This document shows positions 52,619 to 61,191 of a DNA stretch of 64,000 bases, piece after piece. This DNA comes from DASZIT01 sp036268775. Lineage in GTDB: Bacteria; Actinomycetota; Acidimicrobiia; Acidimicrobiales; RAAP-2. Where the stretch lies: the NCBI GenBank assembly GCA_036268775.1, contig DATATM010000012.1, forward strand, positions 248,001-312,000, given 5' to 3'. Each line of letters starts with the position of its first letter. Position 1 is the stretch's first letter. The notes under the pieces are model-generated. The model was not told the DNA's origin. It searched no databases and saw nothing but the letters and a program-made list of their open reading frames with translations. A program made the translations under genes and the position numbers.

Positions 52619-53620
52619 CTAGCCGACCGGAGTGCGGTCGCTCCCCGTGTCGCCGGCCACCTGGCCGGGATCCGGATCCGGGTTGGCGACGCCCACCTTT
52701 CGGGCCACCACCTTGGCGATCCGCCGCTTGTCCATCTCCGCCACCCGCAGTTCCCAGCTGTCCACCGTCAGCACCTCGCCCTCGGCGGGAATGTGCCCGA
52801 ACCCGTTGAACAGGAATCCGCCCAGGGTGACGTACTCCCCTTCCGGGAGGTCGATCCCCAGCCGGTCACTGACGTCGTCCACGCTCATCCGCCCGTCCAC
52901 CAACCACCGGCTCCCGTCCACCCGCACCACCTCGGGCTCATCGTCGGGATCGAACTCGTCGGGGATGGGACCGACCAGTGCGCTCAACACATCCTTGACC
53001 GTCAGCACCCCCTCGACGCCCCCGTGCTCGTCCACCACCACGGCAAAGGTCCGGCGTTGCCGTCGCATTTCGGCCAGCACGTCGAAGACCAGCCGGGACT
53101 CGGGAACCAGGAACGGTTGGCGGAGGCGCCGGGAGATGTCCACCGGGTCGGGGATCGACTGGTTGACGGGCTCCGGACCATCCTCTCCATCGGGAACCGG
53201 CACCGGTTGGCCGGGGCCGGCGGCGATGGCCTGCTGGGCTTGGGGCCTCCCGCTCTGCACCTTCCACCCGGCCCGGAACAGGTCGTTGACGAACAGCACC
53301 CCGATCAGATCGTCGAGGTTGTCGTCGTAGACGGGGAAGCAACTGTGGCCCGACTCCCGGATGGCCCGGGTGACGTCGTCGGCGGTGACCGGAATGGAGA
53401 GAGCGACCACGTCCACCCGGGGGGTCATGATCTCGCCGACCACCGTGTCGCGCAGATCGACCAACGCATCGGCGATGAACTGGGCCTGGGCTTCACCGCC
53501 GCGGGCGTTGCCGTTCCCGGCTTGACCCTCCCGGACCCCCACCGCCACCTTGCCCCGCCTCAGGAATCCTCGGCGTGGGTGGGCTGGTGGGGGTTGGTGC
53601 TCCTCTTCTCGTCGGGACAC
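52619..53620 (-). CDS. CorC/HlyC-like CBS-domain protein, soluble form
   Basis: About 333 residues. VVGEIMTPRVDVVAL opens a CBS pair (about 70-245), with DDVTRAIRESGHSCFPVYDDNLDDLIGVLFVNDLF and RRTFAVVVDEHGGVEGVLTVKDVL, followed by the CorC_HlyC domain (WLVDGRMSVDDVSDRLGIDLPEGEYVTLGGFLFNGFG...). The N-terminal DUF21 membrane domain of many homologues is absent, so the protein should be cytosolic, as in E. coli CorC. Proposed role in Mg2+/Co2+ efflux or stress. GTG 53620 is chosen; the first 40 residues are low in similarity. Downstream of the receiver gene by 32 bases, likely in one operon. Confidence 0.8.
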   Translation of the reverse strand: MSRREEEHQPPPAHPRRGFLRRGKVAVGVREGQAGNGNARGGEAQAQFIADALVDLRDTVVGEIMTPRVDVVALSIPVTADDVTRAIRESGHSCFPVYDDNLDDLIGVLFVNDLFRAGWKVQSGRPQAQQAIAAGPGQPVPVPDGEDGPEPVNQSIPDPVDISRRLRQPFLVPESRLVFDVLAEMRRQRRTFAVVVDEHGGVEGVLTVKDVLSALVGPIPDEFDPDDEPEVVRVDGSRWLVDGRMSVDDVSDRLGIDLPEGEYVTLGGFLFNGFGHIPAEGEVLTVDSWELRVAEMDKRRIAKVVARKVGVANPDPDPGQVAGDTGSDRTPVG

Positions 53621-53652
53621 GGACCCTGCCCTCGTCGGCCCGGTGGAGGCCC

Positions 53653-54084
53653 TCAGATTGCGGCCGCGGGGACGACCGACAGCGGTTGGTAGGACTCGTC
53701 GTAGTAGGTGCCACCATCGAGCAACGAGGTGACGGCCCGGCGCAGACGGATGGGATCGAGTGGCTTCACCACCCACCCCTCGGCGCCGGAACGGCGAGCG
53801 ATGAACACATCGGGACGACGGTCGAGGAGCATCAGCACCGGCACGTGCTCGAGATTGCCGTAGGACTCCTCGAGCCGGAGCTCGAGACAGACGGCCATCC
53901 CCCCCATGTTCCCCATCTGCAGGTCGACCACCACCAGGTCCGGTACCTCTTCGGCCACTTCCTCCAGCACCGCCGGGCCCGAACGGGCCTCCCGGATGGT
54001 GATGTCGGGGCGACCCGCGATGGCGGCGATTTCGGCGCGGACCGACGGGGCGTCGCTGGCCACCAGGATGGATCGCACAGCCAT
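53653..54084 (-). CDS. Stand-alone receiver-domain protein, partly degenerate
   Basis: 143 residues, one CheY-like domain: ILVASDAPSVRAEIAAI, phosphoacceptor Asp54 in LVVVDLQMGNMGGMAV, Lys107 in GWVVKPLDPIRL. The usual double acid near residue 10 is reduced to one Asp, and the conserved Thr/Ser before the A/S position is Leu87 (VLMLLDRR), so phosphorylation may be altered. No output domain. No histidine kinase is nearby; it follows the Get3-like ATPases by four bases of gap, so co-transcription is likely. Confidence 0.8.
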   Translation of the reverse strand: MAVRSILVASDAPSVRAEIAAIAGRPDITIREARSGPAVLEEVAEEVPDLVVVDLQMGNMGGMAVCLELRLEESYGNLEHVPVLMLLDRRPDVFIARRSGAEGWVVKPLDPIRLRRAVTSLLDGGTYYDESYQPLSVVPAAAI

Positions 54085-54088
54085 GAGG

Positions 54089-55243
54089 TTAGCCTGCCGG
54101 CGGCGGCGTCTCGGCCGGCTCCACCACCGGTGGCGCCCCCTGCCCGTCGGTGAGGAACAGCAGGTCGGCGATGAGCCCGAGCCCGCCGAGATCGTGGACA
54201 TCGGAGTTGAGGAGAGGCACCCTGGACACCGGGGCGGGAGCCACCCGGGCCACCAGGTCGCCATAGACCTTCTCGTCCCGATCCGATGCCGCCGCGTAGC
54301 CGCCCAGGTTGTCGACCAGCACCCGGAGCGGTCCGCTGGCGCCGGGGGCAGTGTTCGCCAGCCCCTCCAATTCAGCGACCCGGGTGTCCTCGATGAAACG
54401 GGGCTGCACCCGATTGACGATGAGGGCGGTCACCGACATCTTGGCTTCGGCCAGCTTGCCGGCGAAGTGCACCGCCTCGTCCACCGAGTCGGGCCGGGGT
54501 GAGGCCACCAGCACAAAGGCGGTGCTCGGCTGGGTGAGGAGTTCGTTGACCCGGATGGCCCGGGTCCTAAAGCCTTCCTCCATCCCCTCGAACGCCTGGA
54601 AGAAGGTCACCGCATCCCGGACCACGTCGGCGCCGGCCACCTTGGAGATGGTCCGCAGCAGGGCCTGGGCGGCCATGCCGACGAACTTCAGCGACACCCG
54701 GGTGGGCATCATCAGCGCCTGGAACAGCCGGTTGCTCAAGAAGCCGGTGAGCCGGCGGGGGGCGTCGAGGAAATCGAGGGCGTTGCGGGTGGGAGGGGTA
54801 TCCACCACCACCACATCGAAGCCCCCTTCCTCCACCAGCTCGTGGAGCTTCTCCATGGCCATGTACTCCTGGGTGCCGGACAGCGCCCCGGTCAGGTTCC
54901 GGTACATCCGGTTGTCGAGGATGCCCTCGGCCTGATCGGCAGTGTCGGAGTACCGGCGGACCAGGTCGTCGAAGGTCCCCTTGGGGTCGAGCATCATGGC
55001 GTGGAGCTCGCCCGGCCATTCCCCTTCGATCCGGGACGGCCGGTTGGAGAGGGCGTCGAGGCCCAGCGAGTTGGCCAGCCGGCGGGCCGGATCGATGGTC
55101 ACCACGCAGGCCTTGCGGCCCTGCCGGGCGGCCTGGAGGGCGAAGGCCGCCGCGGTGGTGGTCTTGCCGACCCCTCCCGAACCGCCGCAGATGATGATCG
55201 ACCGGTCCTGGGCGATCTGGGCGAGGGTGAGCTCGCTGGTCAT
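54089..55243 (-). CDS. ArsA/Get3-like ATPase (BagB type)
   Basis: 384 residues. Deviant P-loop GSGGVGKTT, switch motif IDPARRLANSL, VVDTPPTRNALDFLDAPRRLTGFL and IVNRV. Length and layout match the actinobacterial Rv3680-type ArsA-like ATPase found as a pair with a second copy. Family members bind hydrophobic cargo or metals; in mycobacteria the pair is linked to envelope stress and is likened to tail-anchored protein targeting (from memory). Its start overlaps the stop of the preceding gene as ATGA. Confidence 0.88.
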   Translation of the reverse strand: MTSELTLAQIAQDRSIIICGGSGGVGKTTTAAAFALQAARQGRKACVVTIDPARRLANSLGLDALSNRPSRIEGEWPGELHAMMLDPKGTFDDLVRRYSDTADQAEGILDNRMYRNLTGALSGTQEYMAMEKLHELVEEGGFDVVVVDTPPTRNALDFLDAPRRLTGFLSNRLFQALMMPTRVSLKFVGMAAQALLRTISKVAGADVVRDAVTFFQAFEGMEEGFRTRAIRVNELLTQPSTAFVLVASPRPDSVDEAVHFAGKLAEAKMSVTALIVNRVQPRFIEDTRVAELEGLANTAPGASGPLRVLVDNLGGYAAASDRDEKVYGDLVARVAPAPVSRVPLLNSDVHDLGGLGLIADLLFLTDGQGAPPVVEPAETPPPAG

Positions 55244-56268
55244 GAAACCGCCGCTTCCACATCGGGAAGCGCGGCGATTCCCGCCCCCAGGGCATCGGCC
55301 AGCACCTGGAGCTCCTCGGGCCCGATGGAGGCGGTGAAGGCGAACGGCACCCGGAGCTCGGGGAGGGGCAGCTCGTGACCCAGCCGCTCGATCTGTTCCT
55401 GCTGGAGGGCTTCCCGGGTGCGGCGGAAGGCGCCGGCGGCGTCGAGGGCCCGGCGCGCCTCGTCATCCAGGGTCACCCCCGCCGTCTCCGCCGCCTCGGC
55501 GGCCGGAACCTCCAACCCCGGCACCGGTGGGTAGCAGCCGTTGACGATGATGGGGCCGAGGGTGATCCCCACCTTGTCCTCCAGCTGGTACGCCGCCTCG
55601 ACGACTTCGTTGACCGGCATCTCCTCCGGCAGGGTCACCAACGCCACCTGGCACCGGGCGGGGTCGGTGAGCAGGGCGACCACATCGGCCGCCTGGGCCC
55701 GGACCGGCCCACCCCGGGCGGCATCGAGCAGCCCGCTGGCCGATGACAGGAAGGTCATGGTGTGGCCGGTGGCGGGGGCATCCACCAGGACCAGGTCGGC
55801 CAACCCGGCCTGCTCGATCTGCTTGACCTTGCCCAGGACCAGGATGTCCCGGATCCCGGGGATGGCCCCGGAGACGATGTCGATGATCCCCGACGACATC
55901 AGCCGTTTGGAGATCCGCCGGAGGCCGTGGTCGGCCAGGTATTCGATCAGGGCGTCGTCCGGGGTGATCCTTCGGGCCTGCACGCTCCCGGGAGCCAGCT
56001 TGGAGTCGCCGTCCCCCTCCGGGTCGGCACTTTCTTCGTACTGGTCGGCCCCCGCCGCACTCAGCACCGCCCCGGCATAGTCGAGGACGTCATCGTGGCC
56101 GAAGGCGTCGGACACCCCGGATCGGCCCTCGAGCTCGATGACCAGAACCGACAGTCCGGCGTCGGCCGCCATCCGGGCGATGGCCGCCACCATCGTGGTT
56201 TTCCCCACCCCACCCTTGCCCGCCACGATCAGAACGTGACTCTGCGTGCAGAAAGTTCTGACGTCCAT
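55240..56268 (-). CDS. ArsA/Get3-like ATPase (BagA type)
   Basis: 342 residues, partner of the downstream ATPase. P-loop VAGKGGVGKTTMV (Gly17-Thr25), ELEGRSGVSDAFGHDD, VLVDAPATGHTMTFLSSASGLLDAARGGPV and a C-terminal region with NGCYPPVPG. Two such proteins probably form a heterodimer, as for Rv3679/Rv3680. The gene pair beside a divergent whiB copies the mycobacterial order with whiB4. A TACGCT hexamer lies 10 bases upstream of the ATG. Confidence 0.88.
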   Translation of the reverse strand: MDVRTFCTQSHVLIVAGKGGVGKTTMVAAIARMAADAGLSVLVIELEGRSGVSDAFGHDDVLDYAGAVLSAAGADQYEESADPEGDGDSKLAPGSVQARRITPDDALIEYLADHGLRRISKRLMSSGIIDIVSGAIPGIRDILVLGKVKQIEQAGLADLVLVDAPATGHTMTFLSSASGLLDAARGGPVRAQAADVVALLTDPARCQVALVTLPEEMPVNEVVEAAYQLEDKVGITLGPIIVNGCYPPVPGLEVPAAEAAETAGVTLDDEARRALDAAGAFRRTREALQQEQIERLGHELPLPELRVPFAFTASIGPEELQVLADALGAGIAALPDVEAAVS

Positions 56269-56390
56269 GACGCTCCGGAGCGTAGCGTTCCGATCACCGG
56301 TGAACGGTTACCGGGGGCCCGGCGGGAGCCGAAAGGTCGTCCAGGCGTCACCGGACCGGGGAGCCAGGCGGAAAAACCTGGTCAGACCCC

Positions 56391-56419
56391 TTGTTTCGGT
56401 GCCCGGGGGCGAGTACGTT
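56391..56419 (+). promoter_or_regulatory. Candidate promoter of whiB
   Basis: TTGTTT (56391-56396), 17 bases, TACGTT (56414-56419), about 50 bases before the whiB ATG, leaving room for the AGGGGGAAGG ribosome site. Confidence 0.45.
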
Positions 56420-56467
56420 CGCTGGCGTGGGGTCGTTACCCACAGGCACTAGGGGGAAGGTCAAGAA

Positions 56468-56725
56468 ATGGCGCAAGCTTTGGACACCTGGCAGATCAAG
56501 GCGTCATGCCGCGGCCCTCATGCCGAGATCTTCTTTCCTCCCGCCCACGCGGAGCGCAAAGAGGAGAAGCTCCAGCGCGAGGCCCACGCCAAAGCGATCT
56601 GCGCCACCTGCTCGGTCCAGACCGACTGCCTCGACTACGCCATCCGGATCCGTGAGCCGCACGGCATCTGGGGAGGCCTCAACGAGGTCGAGCGCAAGCT
56701 GCTGACCGACCGCCGGGCCGGCTGA
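56468..56725 (+). CDS. WhiB-family iron-sulfur transcriptional regulator
   Basis: 85 residues. Four cluster Cys: Cys14, Cys45, Cys48 and Cys54 (ICATCSVQTDC), followed by the GIWGG turn and a basic tail (RKLLTDRRAG). WhiB proteins bind a [4Fe-4S] cluster, respond to oxygen or nitric oxide, and act with sigma A. Its neighbours (divergent Get3-like pair, downstream disulfide-forming genes) suggest a role in redox or envelope stress, comparable with whiB4. AGGGGGAAGG lies close upstream of the ATG. Confidence 0.92.
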   Translation: MAQALDTWQIKASCRGPHAEIFFPPAHAERKEEKLQREAHAKAICATCSVQTDCLDYAIRIREPHGIWGGLNEVERKLLTDRRAG

Positions 56726-56741
56726 CCGCCGAGTACCCGGC

Positions 56742-57602
56742 TTACCCCACCCCCAACGCCAGGGCGGCGGCTCGCACTCCTTTCGAGGAGCACACCGAAG
56801 CCGGGTTCTGGTGGGTGGCGACGCAGATCCCCGCCGACAGGTAGTTGGCTGACGCCACGATGGCCCGGCTCGCCGAGGTGGTGGCGTCCTTCAGGTCGCT
56901 GACGATGGTCGGCCGGGAGACCCGCAGGATGGCGGCGGGGCTGAACCCCGAGGTGGTCGACACCATCACGTTGTCGATGTCGACCAACGGGTAGGTGCCG
57001 GCCTCCCCGGCGGACTGGTAGTGGGCGACCAGAGCCTGCTGGCCGGAGGTGAGGGTGGAGATCTTGGTGAAGACACCGTTGGTGGCGGGCACGTCGGAGT
57101 AGATCTCGATGCCGGTGAAGGTCAGATACGGGCTGGTGTAGGAGGCGCCGTAGAAACTGAAGCTCTGGAGCCCGGGGAACACCGAGCTGGTCGACGACTC
57201 CATGTCGTGGAGGAGTGAGAAGGTACCGAAGCGGGACAGCGCCACGATCAGGGGCCACCGCTCCGCCGCGCAGAACGGGCAGTACTCGCTGCCGACGAAG
57301 AGCACGTCCGGCTTTTCCTGCGAGTACATCGGGGGTTGGCCGGTGACGACGGTCGGCGGGGTGAGACCGGTCTCCGGAGCCGTCACCCCGACCGAATCGA
57401 AGGTGGCGACCGGTTCGCTGGCCAGGGTCCGGAGCACGTCCGGCGCCGTCTCCACCCGGTGGACGACCTGGAGGGTGGTGGGGGCGTCGGTCAAGGTATA
57501 GACGAGCAGGGCGGTGACCCCCACCAGGATGACCACCACCGCGCCCCAGGCGAAGCGCGAGGTTCGGGTGGGGGGAGGGTGATCGGTCTTGGCCGGCACC
57601 AC
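56742..57602 (-). CDS. DUF929 thioredoxin-like membrane protein
   Basis: 286 residues. Signal anchor at about 16-36, then an extracytoplasmic thioredoxin-like domain with CxxC (Cys108-Cys111) in EYCPFCAAERWPLIVALSRFG, followed by FSFYGASYTSPYLTFTGIEI. A second Cys pair lies near the end (ICVATHQ...SVC, spacing 10). The sequence YCPFCAAERW is the DUF929 signature. The GTG at 57602 starts immediately after the VKOR stop, so they are coupled. It is a likely DsbA-like partner of that VKOR protein. Confidence 0.82.
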   Translation of the reverse strand: MVPAKTDHPPPTRTSRFAWGAVVVILVGVTALLVYTLTDAPTTLQVVHRVETAPDVLRTLASEPVATFDSVGVTAPETGLTPPTVVTGQPPMYSQEKPDVLFVGSEYCPFCAAERWPLIVALSRFGTFSLLHDMESSTSSVFPGLQSFSFYGASYTSPYLTFTGIEIYSDVPATNGVFTKISTLTSGQQALVAHYQSAGEAGTYPLVDIDNVMVSTTSGFSPAAILRVSRPTIVSDLKDATTSASRAIVASANYLSAGICVATHQNPASVCSSKGVRAAALALGVG

Positions 57603-58097
57603 TTATGACCCGTCGTGGGCCAGGTAGGCACTTCCGTCGGTCTCGAGCCCGTTGTCGCGGGAGAGGAGGATGGGGGAGGCGGTGACGATGATCACGAACA
57701 GCACGAAGGTGAGGACGTGGACCGACGTGCACCACAGGCAGATGTTCTTGATGATGAACAGCTCGGCGATCACCAGGTAGATGATCATCCCGACCCCGAC
57801 GATCGATAGGGCCAGCCGGGCCAGGTGGACCCGACGGTCGGCCGATCGCCAGGCCTTCGGCAGGCTCAGGACGATCATCGGCAGGAAGTAGGCCAGGCCG
57901 AGGGTCGCCACCGGGATGCCGAACACGTAGGACTGCGGGCTGGTGGTCACTTTTTCGCAGTTGACGATGCCGCCGCCCGCCGGGCACGACAGGGTGATGT
58001 GGGTGTCGAAGTGGGTGATGGTGAGGTAGATCGACACCCCGAGCCCCATCAGGCTCAGCAGCAGGGTGATGATGGGTTGCCAGCGCAACGTGGGCAT
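57603..58097 (-). CDS. VKOR-family disulfide-generating membrane protein
   Basis: 164 residues with four or five membrane helices. The active CxxC is Cys120-Cys123 in KNICLWCTSVH and the loop pair is Cys38 and Cys47 (LSCPAGGGIVNC); SYVFGIPVATLGLAYF is the conserved VKOR segment. It passes electrons from thiol partners to quinone and so re-oxidises thioredoxin-like proteins outside the membrane. The start at 58097 begins just before the first helix. The flanking DUF929 genes are the obvious partners. Confidence 0.92.
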   Translation of the reverse strand: MPTLRWQPIITLLLSLMGLGVSIYLTITHFDTHITLSCPAGGGIVNCEKVTTSPQSYVFGIPVATLGLAYFLPMIVLSLPKAWRSADRRVHLARLALSIVGVGMIIYLVIAELFIIKNICLWCTSVHVLTFVLFVIIVTASPILLSRDNGLETDGSAYLAHDGS

Positions 58098-58123
58098 GGC
58101 GCGGTCTCCGACCGGAATCCGGG

Positions 58124-59230
58124 TCAGCTCAGCTTGAGGGCTGTGGCGGCTGCCTGGACCCCTTTGCTGGAGCACACCGCGGTCGGCTGCTGTTTGGTGC
58201 TGGCACAGATGGCGGCGCTGATGTAGTTGGCGGCCCCGACGATCGCCTGGGTCACCGAGTTGGTCGGGTCGTTGAGGTGGCTGGCGATGTCGTTATGGCT
58301 GAGCCCGGCCAGCATCTGCGGGGCGTAGGTCGCCCCGGAGATCAACGCCACGTTGCCGATGTCGATGAAGGGGAACCCGACTTGTCCGGCGGTGGCCCCG
58401 GGAATGTAGGTCGGGGTGCTGTATTTGTTGATCACCGCCTGCTCCGCTTTGGTGGGGTTCTGCAGGGTGGTGTAGCCGCTCCCGCCGCTGAGGGGGATGT
58501 TGGTGTACTGCTCGTCGGGGAAGAACGACAGGTACTGGCTGGTGAAGGTGGCGTTCCGGTAGCTGAAGGTCGGGGTGGCCGGGGCGACGTCGGTGTGGGA
58601 CGAGGCGGTCACCTCCAGGTTGCTCCAGGTGCCGAACCGGGACAGCGCCGCGGTCATGGCCCACCGCTCGGCCGCGCAGTAGGGGCAGTACTCGGCGCCG
58701 TAATAGAACATCGCCGGAGTCTTGCCGTCGAGGGTCAGCGGTGGTTGGTTGGACAGGACGATCGGCGGGTTGGGGGTGGCGACCGACGGGATGTTCACCC
58801 CGACCGCGTCGTAGACCGACGCCGGGATGCTGGTGACGTCGGTGACGATGGATGCGGGTGCGGTGGTCACCGGGGTGTAGGCAGCGGCGGCGTTGCCGCC
58901 ACTGGTGACCTTCACGACGACCAGGACCACCACCACGACGATGACGAGTCCGACCGCTCCCCAGGCGATGAGCGCCCCGGAGCGGCCCCGGGGCCCGGCG
59001 ACCGGTTGGCGCGGGCCGCCCGGCTTCGGCGTGTTGCCACCCCTACCGCCGCCGCCTTTGCCGCCGCCGGCTTTCCCCGACACCGGGCGGCTCTGGGCCC
59101 GGCTGGCATCCTTGGCTGACGAAGTGCCCGGCCGGGGCTTGGGCGTGTTGCCCCCCGGCTTCGGCGTGTTGCCCGCGGGCTTGGGCTTGTTGCCGGTCCC
59201 GGCGCCACCCCTTTGTCGTTCCACAGCCAT
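58124..59230 (-). CDS. DUF929 thioredoxin-like membrane protein (larger paralogue)
   Basis: 368 residues. A disordered cytoplasmic tail of about 80 residues contains several NTPKPGG repeats. One membrane helix lies at about 86-107. The extracytoplasmic domain has CxxC (Cys182-Cys185) in EYCPYCAAERWAMTAALSRFG and the second pair ICASTKQ...AVC (spacing 10), as in the smaller paralogue. An AGAGGAG site lies 11 bases before the ATG. First gene of the DUF929-VKOR-DUF929 operon, 26 bases before VKOR. Likely a disulfide donor to exported proteins. Confidence 0.85.
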   Translation of the reverse strand: MAVERQRGGAGTGNKPKPAGNTPKPGGNTPKPRPGTSSAKDASRAQSRPVSGKAGGGKGGGGRGGNTPKPGGPRQPVAGPRGRSGALIAWGAVGLVIVVVVVLVVVKVTSGGNAAAAYTPVTTAPASIVTDVTSIPASVYDAVGVNIPSVATPNPPIVLSNQPPLTLDGKTPAMFYYGAEYCPYCAAERWAMTAALSRFGTWSNLEVTASSHTDVAPATPTFSYRNATFTSQYLSFFPDEQYTNIPLSGGSGYTTLQNPTKAEQAVINKYSTPTYIPGATAGQVGFPFIDIGNVALISGATYAPQMLAGLSHNDIASHLNDPTNSVTQAIVGAANYISAAICASTKQQPTAVCSSKGVQAAATALKLS

Positions 59231-59355
59231 GATGTCGCGGTTCTCCTCTAGACAGAATTGATCCTAGTGAGCGTAACTGTTGCAGCACAGGGGATGCAGT
59301 CAGGTCGTCGAATATCACCCACCGGGGTCGGGAATGTGCCTAGGGTGGCGCCACC

Positions 59356-60249
59356 ATGCCCGGTAGCCCCGCCATCGCCCTCCCCGCCCCCGAGGCGAGC
59401 GACCGGGATGTCAGGGCGGTCACCTGGTGCAACGTGATGGTCGACGGCCACCGGGTGAGTTATGCCACCAGCGGGGAAGGCCCCGCCGCCCTCTTCCTCC
59501 ACGGCTGGGGACTGCGACCCAACGCCTATGCCGAGCCCATCCGGCGGATGGGGATGGCCGGATGCCGGGTCTACGCCCCCGCCATGCCCGGCTTCGGCGG
59601 GACCCGGGAGCTCCCCGGCGAGCAACGTTCGTTCACCGGCTATGCCGCCTGGGTGGGGCGGTTCCTGGATGCGGTCGGGGAGAGCCGGGTCGCCCTGGTC
59701 GCCGGCCACTCCTTCGGAGGCGGGGTGTCGACCGCCTTCGTTCACGATCATCCCGGGCGGGCGATGTCGCTGCTGTTGGCCAACGCCATCGGCGGGCCCA
59801 CCTGGGCGTCCTCCGCCGATCAGATCCGCACCATGACCCAGCGGCCGGTGTGGGACTGGGGTCGGTACTTCGGGACCGACCTCTTGCAGTCCCCCCACCT
59901 CATCCGGATCCTCCCCACCTTGCTGGAGGACTTCATCCCCAACCTGATGCAGAACCCGCTGGGCATGTTCCGCACCGGTGCCTTCATCCGGCGCGCCGAC
60001 CTGTTGAAGGAGCTCCGCACCATCCGTGGCCGGCACACGCCGGTGTGGGTGGCCTGGTCGGATCGGGATGGGCTGGTGCCGAGGGCCGCCTTCGACGAGG
60101 TGCGCCGGGCCGCCGGGGTGGAAGGGGTGGTGGTCGACGGGTCGCATACCTGGCTGATCGCCGACCCCGACCGATTCGGGGAGCTGGCCATCCACGCCCT
60201 GGTCGACTCCGGGGCGCTCACCACTCGCCGATTCCTCCGCGCTGTCTGA
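59356..60249 (+). CDS. Alpha/beta hydrolase
   Basis: 297 residues. Oxyanion turn LFLHGWGLRPNAY, nucleophile elbow VAGHSFGGGVS, acid in AWSDRDGLVP and His in GSHTWLIADPDRFG. No lid-specific motif identifies the substrate. A TAGGGT hexamer lies 9 bases upstream of the ATG. It is followed within 26 bases by the Nudix gene and then the metallo-hydrolase gene, giving a run of three hydrolases on one strand. Confidence 0.82.
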   Translation: MPGSPAIALPAPEASDRDVRAVTWCNVMVDGHRVSYATSGEGPAALFLHGWGLRPNAYAEPIRRMGMAGCRVYAPAMPGFGGTRELPGEQRSFTGYAAWVGRFLDAVGESRVALVAGHSFGGGVSTAFVHDHPGRAMSLLLANAIGGPTWASSADQIRTMTQRPVWDWGRYFGTDLLQSPHLIRILPTLLEDFIPNLMQNPLGMFRTGAFIRRADLLKELRTIRGRHTPVWVAWSDRDGLVPRAAFDEVRRAAGVEGVVVDGSHTWLIADPDRFGELAIHALVDSGALTTRRFLRAV

Positions 60250-60263
60250 TCCCGCGATGGCGG

Positions 60264-60269
60264 TAGCCT
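60264..60269 (+). promoter_or_regulatory. Leaderless -10 element of the Nudix gene
   Basis: TAGCCT with 6 bases to the ATG at 60276 and no ribosome site. It suggests that the Nudix gene has its own promoter despite the short gap. Confidence 0.4.
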
Positions 60270-60275
60270 GAATCG

Positions 60276-61190
60276 ATGGCTGTCACCGTCCGCGATGCCG
60301 CCACCGTGATGCTGGTCCGGGATGCCGTTGACGACGACAATGAACCGGCGATCGAGGTCTGCATGCTCCGACGCAATCTCGCCTCCGAGTTCGTCGCCGG
60401 CGTCTATGTCTTTCCCGGCGGTGCCGTCGATCCGGAGGACTACGGCGAGGACATCGAGGCGCTGTGTCCGGGCCGCACCGACGCCGAGGCCAGCGCCAAG
60501 CTCGGAATCGGTTCCGGCGGGCTGGCCTTCTGGGTCGCCGCCCTCCGCGAGTGTTTCGAGGAGGCCGGGGTGCTGGTGGCGTTCCGTCCCGCCGACGACG
60601 GCAACGACAAGGAGCGGCCGCTCGACACCACCGACCCGGAGGCGCTGGCCCGGTTCGTCACCTACCGGGACGCTCTCAATGCCGGCACCACCCGGCTGCT
60701 GGATGTGTGCCGGAGCGAAGGGCTGGCCCTCGACGTCGGATCCATGCACTACGTCAGCCACTGGATCACCCCGGAGTTGGCCCCCCGCCGCTACGACACC
60801 CGGTTCTTCATCACCGCCGCGCCCTCCGGGCAGGTGGCCCGCCACGACGACGGCGAGACCATCGCCTCCCTCTGGATCCGACCGGGCGAGGCGCTGCGCC
60901 GGTTCCAGGCCGGGGAGATCGAACTGCTTCCCCCCACCATCGAGAACCTGCGGACCCTCGGACGATTCCAGACCACCGGCGAGGCGATGGCCTGGGCCGA
61001 ACAGGTCACCGACGTCACCGCCATGTTGCCGATCGTGCTCATCGAGGACGGGCAGGTGCTGGTCCTGAGACCCGGGGACGAGGGTTACGAGGAGGCGGCC
61101 GAGGCCAAGACGGCCGCCGGTGGCGACCCCGAGGCGATCATCGCCGCCGCCGCCCGGGACCGGCGAGGGCCGACGCCCGACCCGGTCTGA
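60276..61190 (+). CDS. Nudix hydrolase (NUDT19/RPP-like)
   Basis: 304 residues. The Nudix box is split by an insert: FVAGVYVFPGGAVDPED, then about 35 residues later AFWVAALRECFEEAGVLVAF with the REcFEEaG catalytic core. The long C-terminal helical part (HWITPELAPRRYDTRFFIT...GEIELLPPTIENL) is that of NUDT19-like and CoA-diphosphate Nudix enzymes. It hydrolyses nucleoside diphosphate derivatives, perhaps acyl-CoA. Two bases separate it from the next gene. Confidence 0.86.
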   Translation: MAVTVRDAATVMLVRDAVDDDNEPAIEVCMLRRNLASEFVAGVYVFPGGAVDPEDYGEDIEALCPGRTDAEASAKLGIGSGGLAFWVAALRECFEEAGVLVAFRPADDGNDKERPLDTTDPEALARFVTYRDALNAGTTRLLDVCRSEGLALDVGSMHYVSHWITPELAPRRYDTRFFITAAPSGQVARHDDGETIASLWIRPGEALRRFQAGEIELLPPTIENLRTLGRFQTTGEAMAWAEQVTDVTAMLPIVLIEDGQVLVLRPGDEGYEEAAEAKTAAGGDPEAIIAAAARDRRGPTPDPV

Positions 61191-61191
61191 G

